Positions 40,441 to 49,624 of a DNA stretch of 64,000 nucleotides are shown piece by piece. A program made the position numbers and the translations under genes. The stretch is from NCBI GenBank assembly GCA_934096585.1, contig CAKOMG010000007.1, forward strand, positions 1 through 64,000, in the 5' to 3' direction. This DNA is from an uncultured Bacilli bacterium. GTDB lineage: Bacteria > Bacillota_I > Bacilli_A > ML615J-28 > CAG-698. Below the pieces are notes generated by a model that saw nothing but the letters and a program-made list of their open reading frames with translations, searched no databases and had not been told where the DNA came from. The number at the start of each line of letters is the position of its first letter. The stretch's first letter is position 1.

Positions 40441-42048
40441 TTATACTCCTAGTAAAAATAGTGTTGCTAAAGAGAAATAAATTAGTAGAGCCACTATATC
40501 ATTGATTGTAGTTATAAATGGACCGCTTGCTGCAGCGGGATCGACATGAATGGAATCAAACATAATGGGAATGATACATCCAAATAATCCTGATACTATT
40601 ATTACAACTATAATTGATATAGCATTGACAAGCGCCATATAAAATGGGGAAAAACTGCCACCACTCTTAGATAATAAGACATATACATAGGTTACACCAA
40701 AGAATAAGATAGAAACTAATAGTCCAATTAACATTGAGTTTCTTAGTTCTGTTAAAATATGTTTAATTTTTTTATTTCCACTATTTAATTCGTTATATGA
40801 AAGTCTTCTAATACATACTGCTAAGCTTTGAGTCCCAACGTTACCAGCAAGCCCTAATATAATTGGTTCAAATAGAATTAATAATGTATATTGTTTAATA
40901 ATGTCTTCAAAAGAAGAAATAATTAAACATACGAATATATCTAATACACATAATAATATTAACCAAGGTAGTCTATTCTTTAAGATTTTAAAGAAGTTAT
41001 CACTTGCTTCTTCTGTACCACTTATACCAGCAAGTTGATTATAATCTTCTTCTCTTTCTTCATTTAATCTATCTAAAGTATCATCAATTGTAATAATACC
41101 AACAATACTATTATTATCTAATACTGGTAAAGCATAAATATCGTATTCATCTACGATTTTTAATACTTCTTCAATCTTTTCATTGACGTTAACAGTTTTA
41201 CATGTCGTATTTGTAATATCTTTTACTAAACATGGGGATTTAGTAACTATTAATTTCCGAAAATCTAGAACTCCATAAAACTTATTATCAATTGTTACAA
41301 AGATTGTGGAAATAGAAGAAACAAGCGGTGCTTCTTTAATTAATATTTTCATTGCTTCTTTAACATCTTTAGATCCATCAACACATATGAAACTAGTATC
41401 CATTATTGAGCCGGCTTCTGTTTCATCAAATGATGCTAAATTTTCAAGTTCTGATTTTACATCTGTTTCCATTAAATCTAAATAACTTGATTTATCATCT
41501 TCATCTAACTCATTAATGATATCGGCAGCATCATCAGCATCCATATTAGTAAGCATATCTGAAGCTTTTTGGTCAGTTAGTGCTGTAATAAACATTGCGG
41601 CATCTTCTTCGTCTAAATAACTAAAGAACGAAGCTAATTCATTACTTGTAAATAAATGGAAAAATTCTTCCCTTTCACTTTCATCCATTTCTTTTAATTT
41701 ATCGGCTACATCTTTTGGATGCATTGATAAATAATCTTTTTTTAATGTTTGCAATGTTGTTGCTATATTTTGATTTCCCGTTTTTAAATATGCTTCACGT
41801 TTATCATCATCTACTTCATTTAACAACGTTACCGCTTCATCAAATTTCATTTTAGAAATAATTTCTGCACTTTTTGCAGCATCAAATTCTGATATAAAAA
41901 CTCTTGAAGTATCTTCATCAAGATGCTCAAATATTTTGGCAAGTTCAGTTGTATCATAATTACTAAATACTTGAAGTCTTTCTTCTTTTGTTAAGGAAGA
42001 TAGATAACTTACTAATTCTTCTTTTGTCATTACAAGTAAATCTTTCAT
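40441..42048 (-). CDS. mgtE: MgtE magnesium channel with duplicated N-domain
   Basis: A 535-residue Mg2+ channel. The cytoplasmic gate has two consecutive N-domain superhelices (about 1-112 and 113-215), where MgtE normally has one; the second begins LSMHPKDVADKLKEMDESE and ends in the standard ASFDETEAGSIMDT. The CBS pair follows (about 215-335) with SISTIFVTIDNKFYGV and ITIDDTLDRL, then five membrane spans (about 355-535) carrying GNVGTQSLAV and the ion-site VDPAAASGPFITTIND. It overlaps the second MgtE gene by 4 bases. The cytoplasmic part acts as the Mg2+ sensor in this family, so the extra N-domain may shift the gating point. Confidence 0.92.
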   Translation of the reverse strand: MKDLLVMTKEELVSYLSSLTKEERLQVFSNYDTTELAKIFEHLDEDTSRVFISEFDAAKSAEIISKMKFDEAVTLLNEVDDDKREAYLKTGNQNIATTLQTLKKDYLSMHPKDVADKLKEMDESEREEFFHLFTSNELASFFSYLDEEDAAMFITALTDQKASDMLTNMDADDAADIINELDEDDKSSYLDLMETDVKSELENLASFDETEAGSIMDTSFICVDGSKDVKEAMKILIKEAPLVSSISTIFVTIDNKFYGVLDFRKLIVTKSPCLVKDITNTTCKTVNVNEKIEEVLKIVDEYDIYALPVLDNNSIVGIITIDDTLDRLNEEREEDYNQLAGISGTEEASDNFFKILKNRLPWLILLCVLDIFVCLIISSFEDIIKQYTLLILFEPIILGLAGNVGTQSLAVCIRRLSYNELNSGNKKIKHILTELRNSMLIGLLVSILFFGVTYVYVLLSKSGGSFSPFYMALVNAISIIVVIIVSGLFGCIIPIMFDSIHVDPAAASGPFITTINDIVALLIYFSLATLFLLGV

Positions 42049-43412
42049 AGTAAGCCTCCATCAATCAAAATGATATAAGCGATAGAATAGTATATTACTA
42101 CTCCCAATACATCATTTAATGTTGTAATAAATGGGCCACTTGCAACAGCTGGATCAATTTTGATTTTTGACAAAAAGATAGGAATTAAACTACCCATAAA
42201 ATTGGAAATAAAAATACCCAAACTCATAGATAAGCCAATTACTAAACTAATAATAGCTTTATGACTGACATTACCCTTAATTAGCATAAATATAAAAGTA
42301 ATTATAAAAGCACAAATTCCTAAAATTAGTCCTAATGCTAAACCAGATATAACTTCTTTTCCTAAGTGATTTTTTATTTGTTTTTTTGTTTCTAACTCTT
42401 GTTTAGATAAACGTACAACAGAGGATGCTAGACTTTGTGTTCCTGCGTTTCCTCCCATATCTAAAATTAAAGTTTGGAAAAAAACGAGGATGGTTGCGGA
42501 AGCTATTATTTCTTCAAATAACCCCAGAACAGTTGAAACAATAAAACTTAAAACCATTAAGATGAGTAACCAAGGTATTCTTGATTTAAAAACACTACTC
42601 ACTTTGGTATCGTTATCTCCAGCTAAACCGGCAAGTTTATCGTAATCATCATTTTTATCTTCATCCACAAAATCAATGACATCATCTATTGTAATAATAC
42701 CTTTTAATACTTTATTATGTAAAACCGGTAAAACTAATAATGAATATTCTTTTAGGATTGTTGAAGCTGAAGATATCTTGCTTGTATCTTGACAAGATTT
42801 AAACTTCGTTTCCATTATCGCATGTAAAGGAGTATCCTTTCTAGCTATAATTAACTTCTTTAAATCAACTAATCCTACTAATTCCTTTTTTTCATTAATA
42901 ACAAATATTGTATCTATAATCTCTTGTTCATTGGATTCATTAATGAGAATTTTCATCACTTGAGGAATAGTACATTTTGACTCTACTTTTAAATAATTAT
43001 TTGTCATTATTGATCCTGCTTCTGTTTCATCATAAGAAGCAAGTTCTTTCATATCAGTTAGTTGTTCTTTAGGAATATATGATACAATCTTTTCTTTAGT
43101 TTCATCGTCAAGGGACTTAATGATATCAATTGCATCATCACTTTCCATTTCTTGAATGATGTTTGCGGAAGTAGCTGTTTCCATTCTTTCAATGATTTTT
43201 GCGGCTTCTTCTTCATCAACATATTCTAAAATATCTGCGACTTCTTTTTCATCTAAACTACTAAACAAATAATCTATTTCTTCATCATCTAATTCATTTA
43301 ATGCGGTAGCGACATCATATGGATGGGAGTCTATTACCTTTTTTCTCAACTCTTCTTTTTTCTTTTCTGTAATTAATGCTTTTAATTCATTTAAAAAATC
43401 CATATTAGTCAC
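42045..43412 (-). CDS. mgtE: MgtE magnesium channel, standard architecture
   Basis: A 455-residue MgtE of ordinary length: N-domain (about 15-140; HPYDVATALNELDDEE, repeated 'ILEYVDEEEAAKIIERM' helices), linker SYDETEAGSIMTN, CBS pair (about 140-260, ITIDDVIDFVDED), then five spans with MGGNAGTQSLASS and the pore site IDPAVASGPFITTLND. It overlaps the paralogous gene that follows by 4 bases. The family forms dimers, so hetero-dimers of the two are possible. Confidence 0.93.
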   Translation of the reverse strand: MTNMDFLNELKALITEKKKEELRKKVIDSHPYDVATALNELDDEEIDYLFSSLDEKEVADILEYVDEEEAAKIIERMETATSANIIQEMESDDAIDIIKSLDDETKEKIVSYIPKEQLTDMKELASYDETEAGSIMTNNYLKVESKCTIPQVMKILINESNEQEIIDTIFVINEKKELVGLVDLKKLIIARKDTPLHAIMETKFKSCQDTSKISSASTILKEYSLLVLPVLHNKVLKGIITIDDVIDFVDEDKNDDYDKLAGLAGDNDTKVSSVFKSRIPWLLILMVLSFIVSTVLGLFEEIIASATILVFFQTLILDMGGNAGTQSLASSVVRLSKQELETKKQIKNHLGKEVISGLALGLILGICAFIITFIFMLIKGNVSHKAIISLVIGLSMSLGIFISNFMGSLIPIFLSKIKIDPAVASGPFITTLNDVLGVVIYYSIAYIILIDGGLL

Positions 43413-43421
43413 CTACTTTCA

Positions 43422-43928
43422 TTAATTTGTACTTCCAAATCCCCCATTACGAATATTTATTACATCATCATCACTTGTTATACCAAAAGGAATAAAAATA
43501 CCTTGGCATACTCCTTGATTTTTGTCTAGTTCTATTGTTTTATTTTCATTTGTATCATTCGTTAATTTAATCATAATGTGACCTTCATTATCACTATTAA
43601 AATAATCACTATCAATAACACCTATGGTATTATCAAGTTGTAAACGATACTTAAAACCAAGACCACTTCTTGGAAACATCAATAAAACCCATCCATCACA
43701 CATTTTACAACGTATACCAGAAGGTATAAGTATAGTTTCTTGAGGTTTGATTTTTAAAGAAAAAGGAACTTTAAAATCATATCCAGCAGACCCTACTGTT
43801 GCTCTTTTTGGTAATACTATATTGTCATAAAACTCTTTTATTTCTTCAGAAGAAAATTTAAAATATTTTTCCATTGCTTTTTTATATTCTGAAAAAGACA
43901 CTTTCATAAACGTTGCTACTGTATTCAT
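43422..43928 (-). CDS. dut: deoxyuridine 5'-triphosphate nucleotidohydrolase
   Basis: Hydrolyses dUTP to dUMP and pyrophosphate, keeping uracil out of DNA. The 168-residue protein shows the trimeric dUTPase motifs: GSAGYDFKVP, PRSGLGFKY (motif 2), NTIGVIDSDYFNSDNEG (motif 3 with the catalytic Asp), and the C-terminal arm GGFGSTN. About 25 residues at the front are extra relative to short bacterial forms. I start at the ATG at 43928, one base beyond the aroA stop; a TTG at 43937 and an ATG at 43907 are alternatives, and none has a good ribosome binding site, so translation is probably coupled to aroA. Confidence 0.9.
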   Translation of the reverse strand: MNTVATFMKVSFSEYKKAMEKYFKFSSEEIKEFYDNIVLPKRATVGSAGYDFKVPFSLKIKPQETILIPSGIRCKMCDGWVLLMFPRSGLGFKYRLQLDNTIGVIDSDYFNSDNEGHIMIKLTNDTNENKTIELDKNQGVCQGIFIPFGITSDDDVINIRNGGFGSTN

Positions 43929-43929
43929 T

Positions 43930-45174
43930 TTATTCAAGTATTATTTTAGCGCCAAGTTTCTTTAAATCATCAAAGAAAGATGGATATGACTTATTAATAC
44001 ATTCGATACCATCAATGATGACATCTTCTTGTACAATTAATCCCATCAAAACTAAAGCCATACATATTCTATGGTCATTATGGCACATTAGTTCTTCGCC
44101 ACTAAATAAACTATTTCCTCCTTCTATAAGTATTTCATTATCCATAACATACATCGATACATTAAACTTTTTTAATTCTTCTTGCATCGATAAAATGCGA
44201 TTGGATTCTTTATATTTTAATCTCTTTACATTGATTATTTTTGTACTTCCTTTAATAAAAGATACAAGAGCCATTAATATAGGACCAAGATCTGGACAAT
44301 CTTTAATATCAATTATTCCTTTACTTAATTCACTTGGTTCCGTTATTAAATCATTATTGTTAAAATAAAACTTACCATTTAATGACTTGATAATATCTAA
44401 TATTGCTTTATCACCTTGTATACTATTTAGATTTAAATTAGGGATAACTAAGGGATAAAACATACCTAAAGCTATATAAAAAGCTGCCTGTGAAAAATCT
44501 TTCTCTAGATAATAATCTTCACTTTTATATTTTTGTTTGCCCTTAATAAAAAACTTATTTTTATTTATCACCTTAATATTAATGCCAAACTCCTTTAATA
44601 TGGCAATAGTCATATAAACATATGATGATGATTCAAATGGTTCTTGAACATTTATGTAAGAATCATCCTCTAATAAAGGCAAACTAAACATTAAACCACT
44701 TATAAATTGGCTTGAAATGTCTCCTTTAATTTTATATTCTTTGGCTTCTATTTTTTTATTTACTATTACTTTATTAGAGTATTTTTGAATAATGTTATTA
44801 TATGTATCTAATGGCCTTTTAAATAAGGATTCTTTACCCTTAATTGTTATCTCTTGTCCCGTTAAAGAAACAAGCGGAATAAAGAAACGAAGAGTAGATG
44901 CCGATTCATTTGCATCTAATTCATTTGAAACAATTTGATTAAAAGCATTATTAATACCTGTAACAATTATTTTATCTTCTTCACTCTTTACTTGTGCACC
45001 TAGTGCTTTGATGCATGAGATTGTGGCTAAGATATCGTCCGAATAAGTTACATTATAGATTGTGGAAACTGAATCTGCAAGCATTGCACAGATTAATGCT
45101 CGGTGTGTTAAACTCTTAGATGAAGGTAATTTTGCTGTACCTGATATTTCCGCATTTTCTATGATTGCTCGCAT
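43930..45174 (-). CDS. aroA: 3-phosphoshikimate 1-carboxyvinyltransferase (EPSP synthase)
   Basis: Sixth step of the shikimate pathway: joins phosphoenolpyruvate to shikimate-3-phosphate. The 414-residue length is normal. Motifs: LPSSKSLTHRAL (17-28), NESASTLRFFIPL, SSQFISGLMFSLP, DCPDLGPILMAL, KYKESNR and DHRICMALV. The substrate loop reads NESASTLRFF where class I enzymes have NAGTAMR, so it belongs to the Gram-positive class II-like group. Ends 1 base before the dut ATG and starts 10 bases after the aroE-aroK fusion. Confidence 0.94.
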   Translation of the reverse strand: MRAIIENAEISGTAKLPSSKSLTHRALICAMLADSVSTIYNVTYSDDILATISCIKALGAQVKSEEDKIIVTGINNAFNQIVSNELDANESASTLRFFIPLVSLTGQEITIKGKESLFKRPLDTYNNIIQKYSNKVIVNKKIEAKEYKIKGDISSQFISGLMFSLPLLEDDSYINVQEPFESSSYVYMTIAILKEFGINIKVINKNKFFIKGKQKYKSEDYYLEKDFSQAAFYIALGMFYPLVIPNLNLNSIQGDKAILDIIKSLNGKFYFNNNDLITEPSELSKGIIDIKDCPDLGPILMALVSFIKGSTKIINVKRLKYKESNRILSMQEELKKFNVSMYVMDNEILIEGGNSLFSGEELMCHNDHRICMALVLMGLIVQEDVIIDGIECINKSYPSFFDDLKKLGAKIILE

Positions 45175-45184
45175 CTTTATCCTC

Positions 45185-46417
45185 CTATATTTTTTTTATA
45201 ATATCATTTATTGTATCTTCTAATAATCCATTATTTGATATAATTATATCTTGATATTTATCGTATAATTCTTTTCTTTGTAAATAAAGATTTAATAAAT
45301 CTTGCTTCGATTTTAATAATGGTCTATTGTTATCAATAACAATTTTATCTAAATCTCTTTGTAAACAAATGATAATGCCATTTGCTTTAAGTAGGCGCAT
45401 ATTATCATCATTTAGCACTACTCCACCACCTGTTGCAATAATCGTGTTATGAAGAAGTGATACTTCTTTTACTATGTCTTGTTCTATCGCTCTAAATGTT
45501 TTGCCATTATCAATTCTAAATATTTCATTAATCGTTTTATTTGTTTTTTTAACTATTTCTATATCTAAATCAATAAAGTTTTTATTTAGCGCTTTACTTA
45601 ACATTTCGCCAACAACACTTTTTCCTGCTCCTGGTAGTCCTATTAAAACAATATTCATTTGTTTATCCCTAATAATTTTAGATATCTGCTTAACTGTTAT
45701 GCTATGTTTTCTTTTGAAAATTAGTTCATCCGCAACAATTGCTTGTTTTATTAACATATCTAGTCCTGATGATGCTTCAATATTAAGAGTTCTTGCTTCT
45801 TGAACTAGCATTGTATTAATTGGGTTATATATCAAATCAAAAACATATTTTAGATTTTTAAATTTTTTTAAATCTATTATTTGTTCTAACATATGAGGAT
45901 ACATCCCCACAGGCGTTGTATTAATAATAACTTCTATTTCATCTTGCTTTAAATACAAATCATTATAGTCAATAGTTCCTTCTTTTTTATTTCTTGAGAC
46001 TACATATATTTTTTTGCTCATCTCATCTTTTAAAACTGCAATAACTGCTAAACTTACTCCACCATTTCCAAGCACTGCACAAACTTTATTCTTCACTTTA
46101 TCTTTGCACATATATAAAAAGCCATCATAATCAGTATTATATCCTTTCAATAAACCATCATTTACAATGGTATTAATTGATCCAATTATTTCGGCTTTTT
46201 TTTCAATTTCATCAATATATTCGATTACTTTAGTTTTATAGGGAATTGTGACGTTTAATCCTTTATAATCTCTTTTTTCTATAAATTGTTTTAAATCTTT
46301 TTCAGCTAAATCATAAATTGCATAATTCATATCACCTAATAAATTATGTAACATAGGTGAATAAGAATGTGTTAGATTTTTACCAATTACTCCTGTTTTA
46401 TATCCATTCATATCCAT
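45185..46417 (-). CDS. aroE-aroK: fused shikimate dehydrogenase and shikimate kinase (AroE-AroK)
   Basis: About 410 residues with two consecutive pathway enzymes. The first 250 are shikimate dehydrogenase (3-dehydroshikimate to shikimate, NADPH): GVIGKNLTHSYSP, the catalytic Lys in NVTIPYKT, NTDYDGF, the nucleotide loop VLGNGGVSLAV, NTTPVGMYP and GLDMLIKQA. The remaining 160 are shikimate kinase: P-loop LIGLPGAGKS, DLDIEIVKK, the Arg-containing FRAIEQ and GGGVVL. The start is uncertain: ATGs at 46417 and 46411 and a TTG at 46426 all overlap the end of aroC; 46417 has GAAAG close by. It is one continuous frame, though an internal ATG stands exactly at the kinase start. Confidence 0.92.
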   Translation of the reverse strand: MDMNGYKTGVIGKNLTHSYSPMLHNLLGDMNYAIYDLAEKDLKQFIEKRDYKGLNVTIPYKTKVIEYIDEIEKKAEIIGSINTIVNDGLLKGYNTDYDGFLYMCKDKVKNKVCAVLGNGGVSLAVIAVLKDEMSKKIYVVSRNKKEGTIDYNDLYLKQDEIEVIINTTPVGMYPHMLEQIIDLKKFKNLKYVFDLIYNPINTMLVQEARTLNIEASSGLDMLIKQAIVADELIFKRKHSITVKQISKIIRDKQMNIVLIGLPGAGKSVVGEMLSKALNKNFIDLDIEIVKKTNKTINEIFRIDNGKTFRAIEQDIVKEVSLLHNTIIATGGGVVLNDDNMRLLKANGIIICLQRDLDKIVIDNNRPLLKSKQDLLNLYLQRKELYDKYQDIIISNNGLLEDTINDIIKKI

Positions 46418-47486
46418 ATCTTTCAATATATAAATCTAATAAACCTATGGCAATCACACTATCTAAAATTACACAAGCACGACTTACTATACATGGATCA
46501 TATCTTCCTTTTAATTTTAAAGTTGTCGTTTTGTTTTTTAATAAGTCCACTGTCGATTGGGCTTTGCCAATACTAGGGGTTGGTTTAATGGCTGTTTTAA
46601 CTATGATAGGCATACCATTACTAATTCCTCCATTAATGCCACCATTATTATTAGATAATATTTTTATTCCTTCTTGATAACTAAATTGATCATTTGCAAC
46701 ACTGCCTAAAAGTGAGGCAAATTCAAATCCTTTTCCGAACTCAACTCCCTTTACTCCGGGAATTGAAAATATAAGTGCTGACAAAACTGATTCAATAGAG
46801 TGGAAAAATGGTTCACCAATTCCTCCCTCCACATTTAAGGCAGCACTTTCAATAATGCCACCAATAGAATCATTTTCTTCTTTGACCGCATTGATTCGTT
46901 CAATCATTTGTTCTTTTACAACGGGGGATATTGTTGGAAAGGAAAGAGTATTGACATAGTTGATTTGTTTAGATAATTCATATTTATTAACCGCAAAATC
47001 AACATCTACTATATCACCAATTTGTTTGACGTGGCTTCCAATAAATATTCCTTTTTGTTCTAATATTTTTTTACATATAGCACCACACGCAACAAGAGGT
47101 GCTGTCATGCGCCCTGAAAAATGGCCACCGCCACGATAATCTTGATAACCATTGTATTTTAGAAATGCGGAATAATCAGCGTGACCTGGCCTAATCATAT
47201 TTGGTTTATAATCACCCATTTTAATATCTTCATTCTTAAAAATAATAGTTATTGGCGTACCTGTTGTATATCCATTAAAATATCCACTAATAATTTCATA
47301 ATCATTACTTTCATGACGCTTTGTGGATAAAGATGAAGTTGGGGATCTTTTTATTAATTCATTTTTTATATATTCATGATCTAATTTAATTCCTGGCTTT
47401 AAGCCATCAATAGTCACACCAACCACAGGGCCATGTGACTCCCCAAATAATGTAATTTTAATATTTTGTCCTATTGTTGAACCCAT
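46398..47486 (-). CDS. aroC: chorismate synthase
   Basis: Final shikimate-pathway step, EPSP to chorismate, needing reduced FMN. The 362-residue length fits. Motifs: FGESHGPVVGVTIDG (14-28), RSPTSSLSTKRHESND, RPGHADYSAFLKY, GGGHFSGRMTAPLVACGA, and the late GRYDPCIVSRA. It follows aroB by 12 bases and overlaps the start of the aroE-aroK fusion. Confidence 0.95.
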   Translation of the reverse strand: MGSTIGQNIKITLFGESHGPVVGVTIDGLKPGIKLDHEYIKNELIKRSPTSSLSTKRHESNDYEIISGYFNGYTTGTPITIIFKNEDIKMGDYKPNMIRPGHADYSAFLKYNGYQDYRGGGHFSGRMTAPLVACGAICKKILEQKGIFIGSHVKQIGDIVDVDFAVNKYELSKQINYVNTLSFPTISPVVKEQMIERINAVKEENDSIGGIIESAALNVEGGIGEPFFHSIESVLSALIFSIPGVKGVEFGKGFEFASLLGSVANDQFSYQEGIKILSNNNGGINGGISNGMPIIVKTAIKPTPSIGKAQSTVDLLKNKTTTLKLKGRYDPCIVSRACVILDSVIAIGLLDLYIERYGYEWI

Positions 47487-47498
47487 AAAATTCTCCTA

Positions 47499-48491
47499 TT
47501 AATTAAATTGTTCAATATCAATTTTTTCTATATATGGATTACCTATATCTTTTAGTTTTATAACATTAACATATAATTTGTCTTTTTCAAAATTATTTTT
47601 CTTATCTTGCTTAATATATTCTTTTAAATTATGGTATCTAGCCTCATCAATATTTATATTCATTTTTTGTAATATTGTTTGGACTTGACTTCTTAAATTC
47701 AAATTATCTATGAATGGTAACATTCCGTAGCCTACTGCTTCGCCATGATATATTTTGTTAATATATTTTGCTTCAATAGCATGACCTAAAGTATGACCAA
47801 AATTTAAAATGCGCCTAATTCCTAAATCTTTTTCATCCTCTTCAATAATTCTTTTTTTAAACATTAATGATTTATAAATAATATCATCTAAATTTTGATG
47901 TAAATCTTTAAATAATTCAAAAAAATCTTTGGAATCTAAAAGAGACATTTTAAGTGCTTCAACAAGACCGTTATAATAATTTCTTTCATCTAAAGTTTTC
48001 AGTAATTCAATATCAATAATTACTAGATATGGTTCATAAAATGATCCTACAACATTTTTATAACCCGAATAATTAATAGCTACTTTCCCACCTATTGAGC
48101 TATCAACCATAGATAAAGTTGTTGTTGGTATATTTATATACTTAATACCTCTTTTATAAGTACTAGCAATAAACCCACCTAAATCACTAACAACGCCTCC
48201 ACCTAAATTAATAATCATATCATCTCTTGTGAAATTTAAATCTAATAAATAATTTAATATATTTTGATAATTACTAAATGATTTATTATTTTCTCCATGC
48301 CTAATAACAAAAGAATAAATATTATTATCTAGTGAATTTTTGATGCTTTCCATATATCTAACTGGTATATTATCATCCATAATAATTAAAATTTGTTTAT
48401 TTTTGTCTACATAATCTTTTAAATTACTAATAATATTATGTCCAAGTAAAATATCATATTTTTGGTTTGTATTAACTTCTAATCGAATCAT
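47499..48491 (-). CDS. aroB: 3-dehydroquinate synthase
   Basis: Second step of the shikimate pathway, NAD+ and metal dependent. The 330 residues are slightly below the family's 350-360. Motifs: RHGENNKSF, NLGGGVVSDLGGFIASTYKRG, PTTTLSMVDSSIGGK, LVEALKMSL, the zinc-site NFGHTLGHAIEA and HGEAVGYGM. The gene starts 2 bases after the CPBP protease gene's stop. The first enzyme (DAHP synthase) and 3-dehydroquinase are not in this window. Confidence 0.94.
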   Translation of the reverse strand: MIRLEVNTNQKYDILLGHNIISNLKDYVDKNKQILIIMDDNIPVRYMESIKNSLDNNIYSFVIRHGENNKSFSNYQNILNYLLDLNFTRDDMIINLGGGVVSDLGGFIASTYKRGIKYINIPTTTLSMVDSSIGGKVAINYSGYKNVVGSFYEPYLVIIDIELLKTLDERNYYNGLVEALKMSLLDSKDFFELFKDLHQNLDDIIYKSLMFKKRIIEEDEKDLGIRRILNFGHTLGHAIEAKYINKIYHGEAVGYGMLPFIDNLNLRSQVQTILQKMNINIDEARYHNLKEYIKQDKKNNFEKDKLYVNVIKLKDIGNPYIEKIDIEQFN

Positions 48492-48493
48492 TT

Positions 48494-49210
48494 TTAAAGC
48501 ATTCCTAAAATTATTTGAATAACCACTGCTACATAATTATTAAAGATGTGTACAACTGTAGATGGATATATGTTTTTTGAAAATTTTTCAACTCCACCTA
48601 AAGCAAGCCCCATCGCAACATATGGAAATATTTGTTCAAAGTCACCTTCAGAAATTACATGAATTGACCCAAACAACAAAGCTACAATTACAATAACAAG
48701 CCAATCATTGATTTTCAAATTTCTTAAAATGCTTGTTAGTGCTTTTCTAAATATAAGTTCTTCAACGATTGGTCCAATGAACGCAATTGTTGGGACAAGG
48801 ACAAATCCGTATTTACTAGCTATCATTTTTCTTAAGGCATTTTCATTCATTGAGTTGCCTCCATCAGGCCCCGTTATCATATTTGTAATCATTGATCCAA
48901 TATAGTTTAATGCATAAGCACAAACTATACCAATAATAATTATTAAGAATGTTCTAATAGCAGGTGTGTTTTTAATTATCTGCGTATCTTTTTTTATATC
49001 ATTCCATAACAAAATGAAACACGAAGTCAGAAGTAATAAGTATAGCACAACATTTAATATGCAACTATATAATAATGCTTGTTCTTCTGTGACTATATAA
49101 TCTCTAAATATATTACCAAGTAAATCTGGTAATACATACATTACTAATATATAAATAATTATTAGTATTATTTTATTTAAGTTTTCTTTTATAAATTTCC
49201 AAAATTTCAT
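48494..49210 (-). CDS. CPBP-family intramembrane metalloprotease
   Basis: A 238-residue protein with about seven membrane spans. The Abi/CPBP motifs are GPIVEELIFRKAL (about 145-157; Glu-Glu-x3-Arg), GSIHVIS and VHIFNNYVA, which set the membrane-embedded metal site. Family members process prenylated or signal peptides, or give bacteriocin immunity; the substrate here is unknown. First gene of the long aro operon. AGGAGA precedes the ATG and a good promoter is 24 bases upstream. Confidence 0.85.
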   Translation of the reverse strand: MKFWKFIKENLNKIILIIIYILVMYVLPDLLGNIFRDYIVTEEQALLYSCILNVVLYLLLLTSCFILLWNDIKKDTQIIKNTPAIRTFLIIIIGIVCAYALNYIGSMITNMITGPDGGNSMNENALRKMIASKYGFVLVPTIAFIGPIVEELIFRKALTSILRNLKINDWLVIVIVALLFGSIHVISEGDFEQIFPYVAMGLALGGVEKFSKNIYPSTVVHIFNNYVAVVIQIILGML

Positions 49211-49233
49211 ATTATGGTTCTCCTAATATTTAT

Positions 49234-49262
49234 ATAATACCACGAATTGAACTTTTTTTCAA
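49234..49262 (-). promoter_or_regulatory. sigma-A promoter of the CPBP-aro-mgtE-dusB operon
   Basis: Minus-strand TTGAAA (49257-49262), 17-base spacer, TATTAT (49234-49239). The 11 genes that follow have gaps of 13 bases at most, so this may drive more than 11 kb. It is back to back with the chorismate mutase promoter. Confidence 0.7.
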
Positions 49263-49288
49263 TAAGTCTTTCATTTTAATTTAAGATA

Positions 49289-49297
49289 TGTTATAAT
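49289..49297 (+). promoter_or_regulatory. extended -10 promoter of the chorismate mutase gene
   Basis: TGTTATAAT (TG, one base, perfect TATAAT) on the plus strand, 37 bases before the ATG at 49334; the -35 region is weak. Confidence 0.6.
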
Positions 49298-49333
49298 TTT
49301 TTTATAATTTATATTTGGAGTGGTGAAAATAAT

Positions 49334-49597
49334 ATGAATGAATTACTTAAATATCGTCAAGAAATAGATTTAATTGATATAGAACTTAAACAATTATTTT
49401 TAAAAAGAATGAGTATAATTAAAAAAATAACTGACTACAAAAGAGAAAATAATATTGCTATAACTGATATCACAAGAGAAACAGAAATGTTTCATACGCT
49501 ACTAATGGACATTAATGATAATGATAAAAAATATTATAAAGAGTTTTTATCAAATATTATTAAAATTTCCAAAGAATATCAAAAAGATAATAAATAA
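49334..49597 (+). CDS. chorismate mutase (AroQ class, stand-alone)
   Basis: Rearranges chorismate to prephenate on the way to Phe and Tyr. The 87 residues form the three-helix AroQ fold: an Arg near the start (YRQEIDLIDIEL), LFLKRMSIIKKI with the second active-site Arg, the Lys in TDYKRENN, and RETEMF at the end of helix 1-2. Helix 3 is LSNIIKISKEYQ. GGAGTGG lies 12 bases before the ATG. It is divergent from the aro operon, sharing a 123-base promoter region, and closes with a bidirectional terminator. Confidence 0.88.
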   Translation: MNELLKYRQEIDLIDIELKQLFLKRMSIIKKITDYKRENNIAITDITRETEMFHTLLMDINDNDKKYYKEFLSNIIKISKEYQKDNK

Positions 49598-49599
49598 AA

Positions 49600-49617
49600 G
49601 TCCTATATATATAGGAC
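49600..49617. terminator. bidirectional intrinsic terminator
   Basis: Perfect 18-base palindrome GTCCTATATATATAGGAC flanked by AAA on the left and CTTTATTTTA on the right. It lies 2 bases after the chorismate mutase stop and 7 bases before the end of the kinase gene coming from the other side, so it can serve both. Confidence 0.7.
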
Positions 49618-49624
49618 CTTTATT

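Noticed and set aside
43913..44368. Plus-strand open frame of 151 codons opposite aroA
   Set aside because: AroA on the other strand has all family motifs; the antisense frame is a composition shadow with Ser/Ile/Leu-rich low-information sequence.
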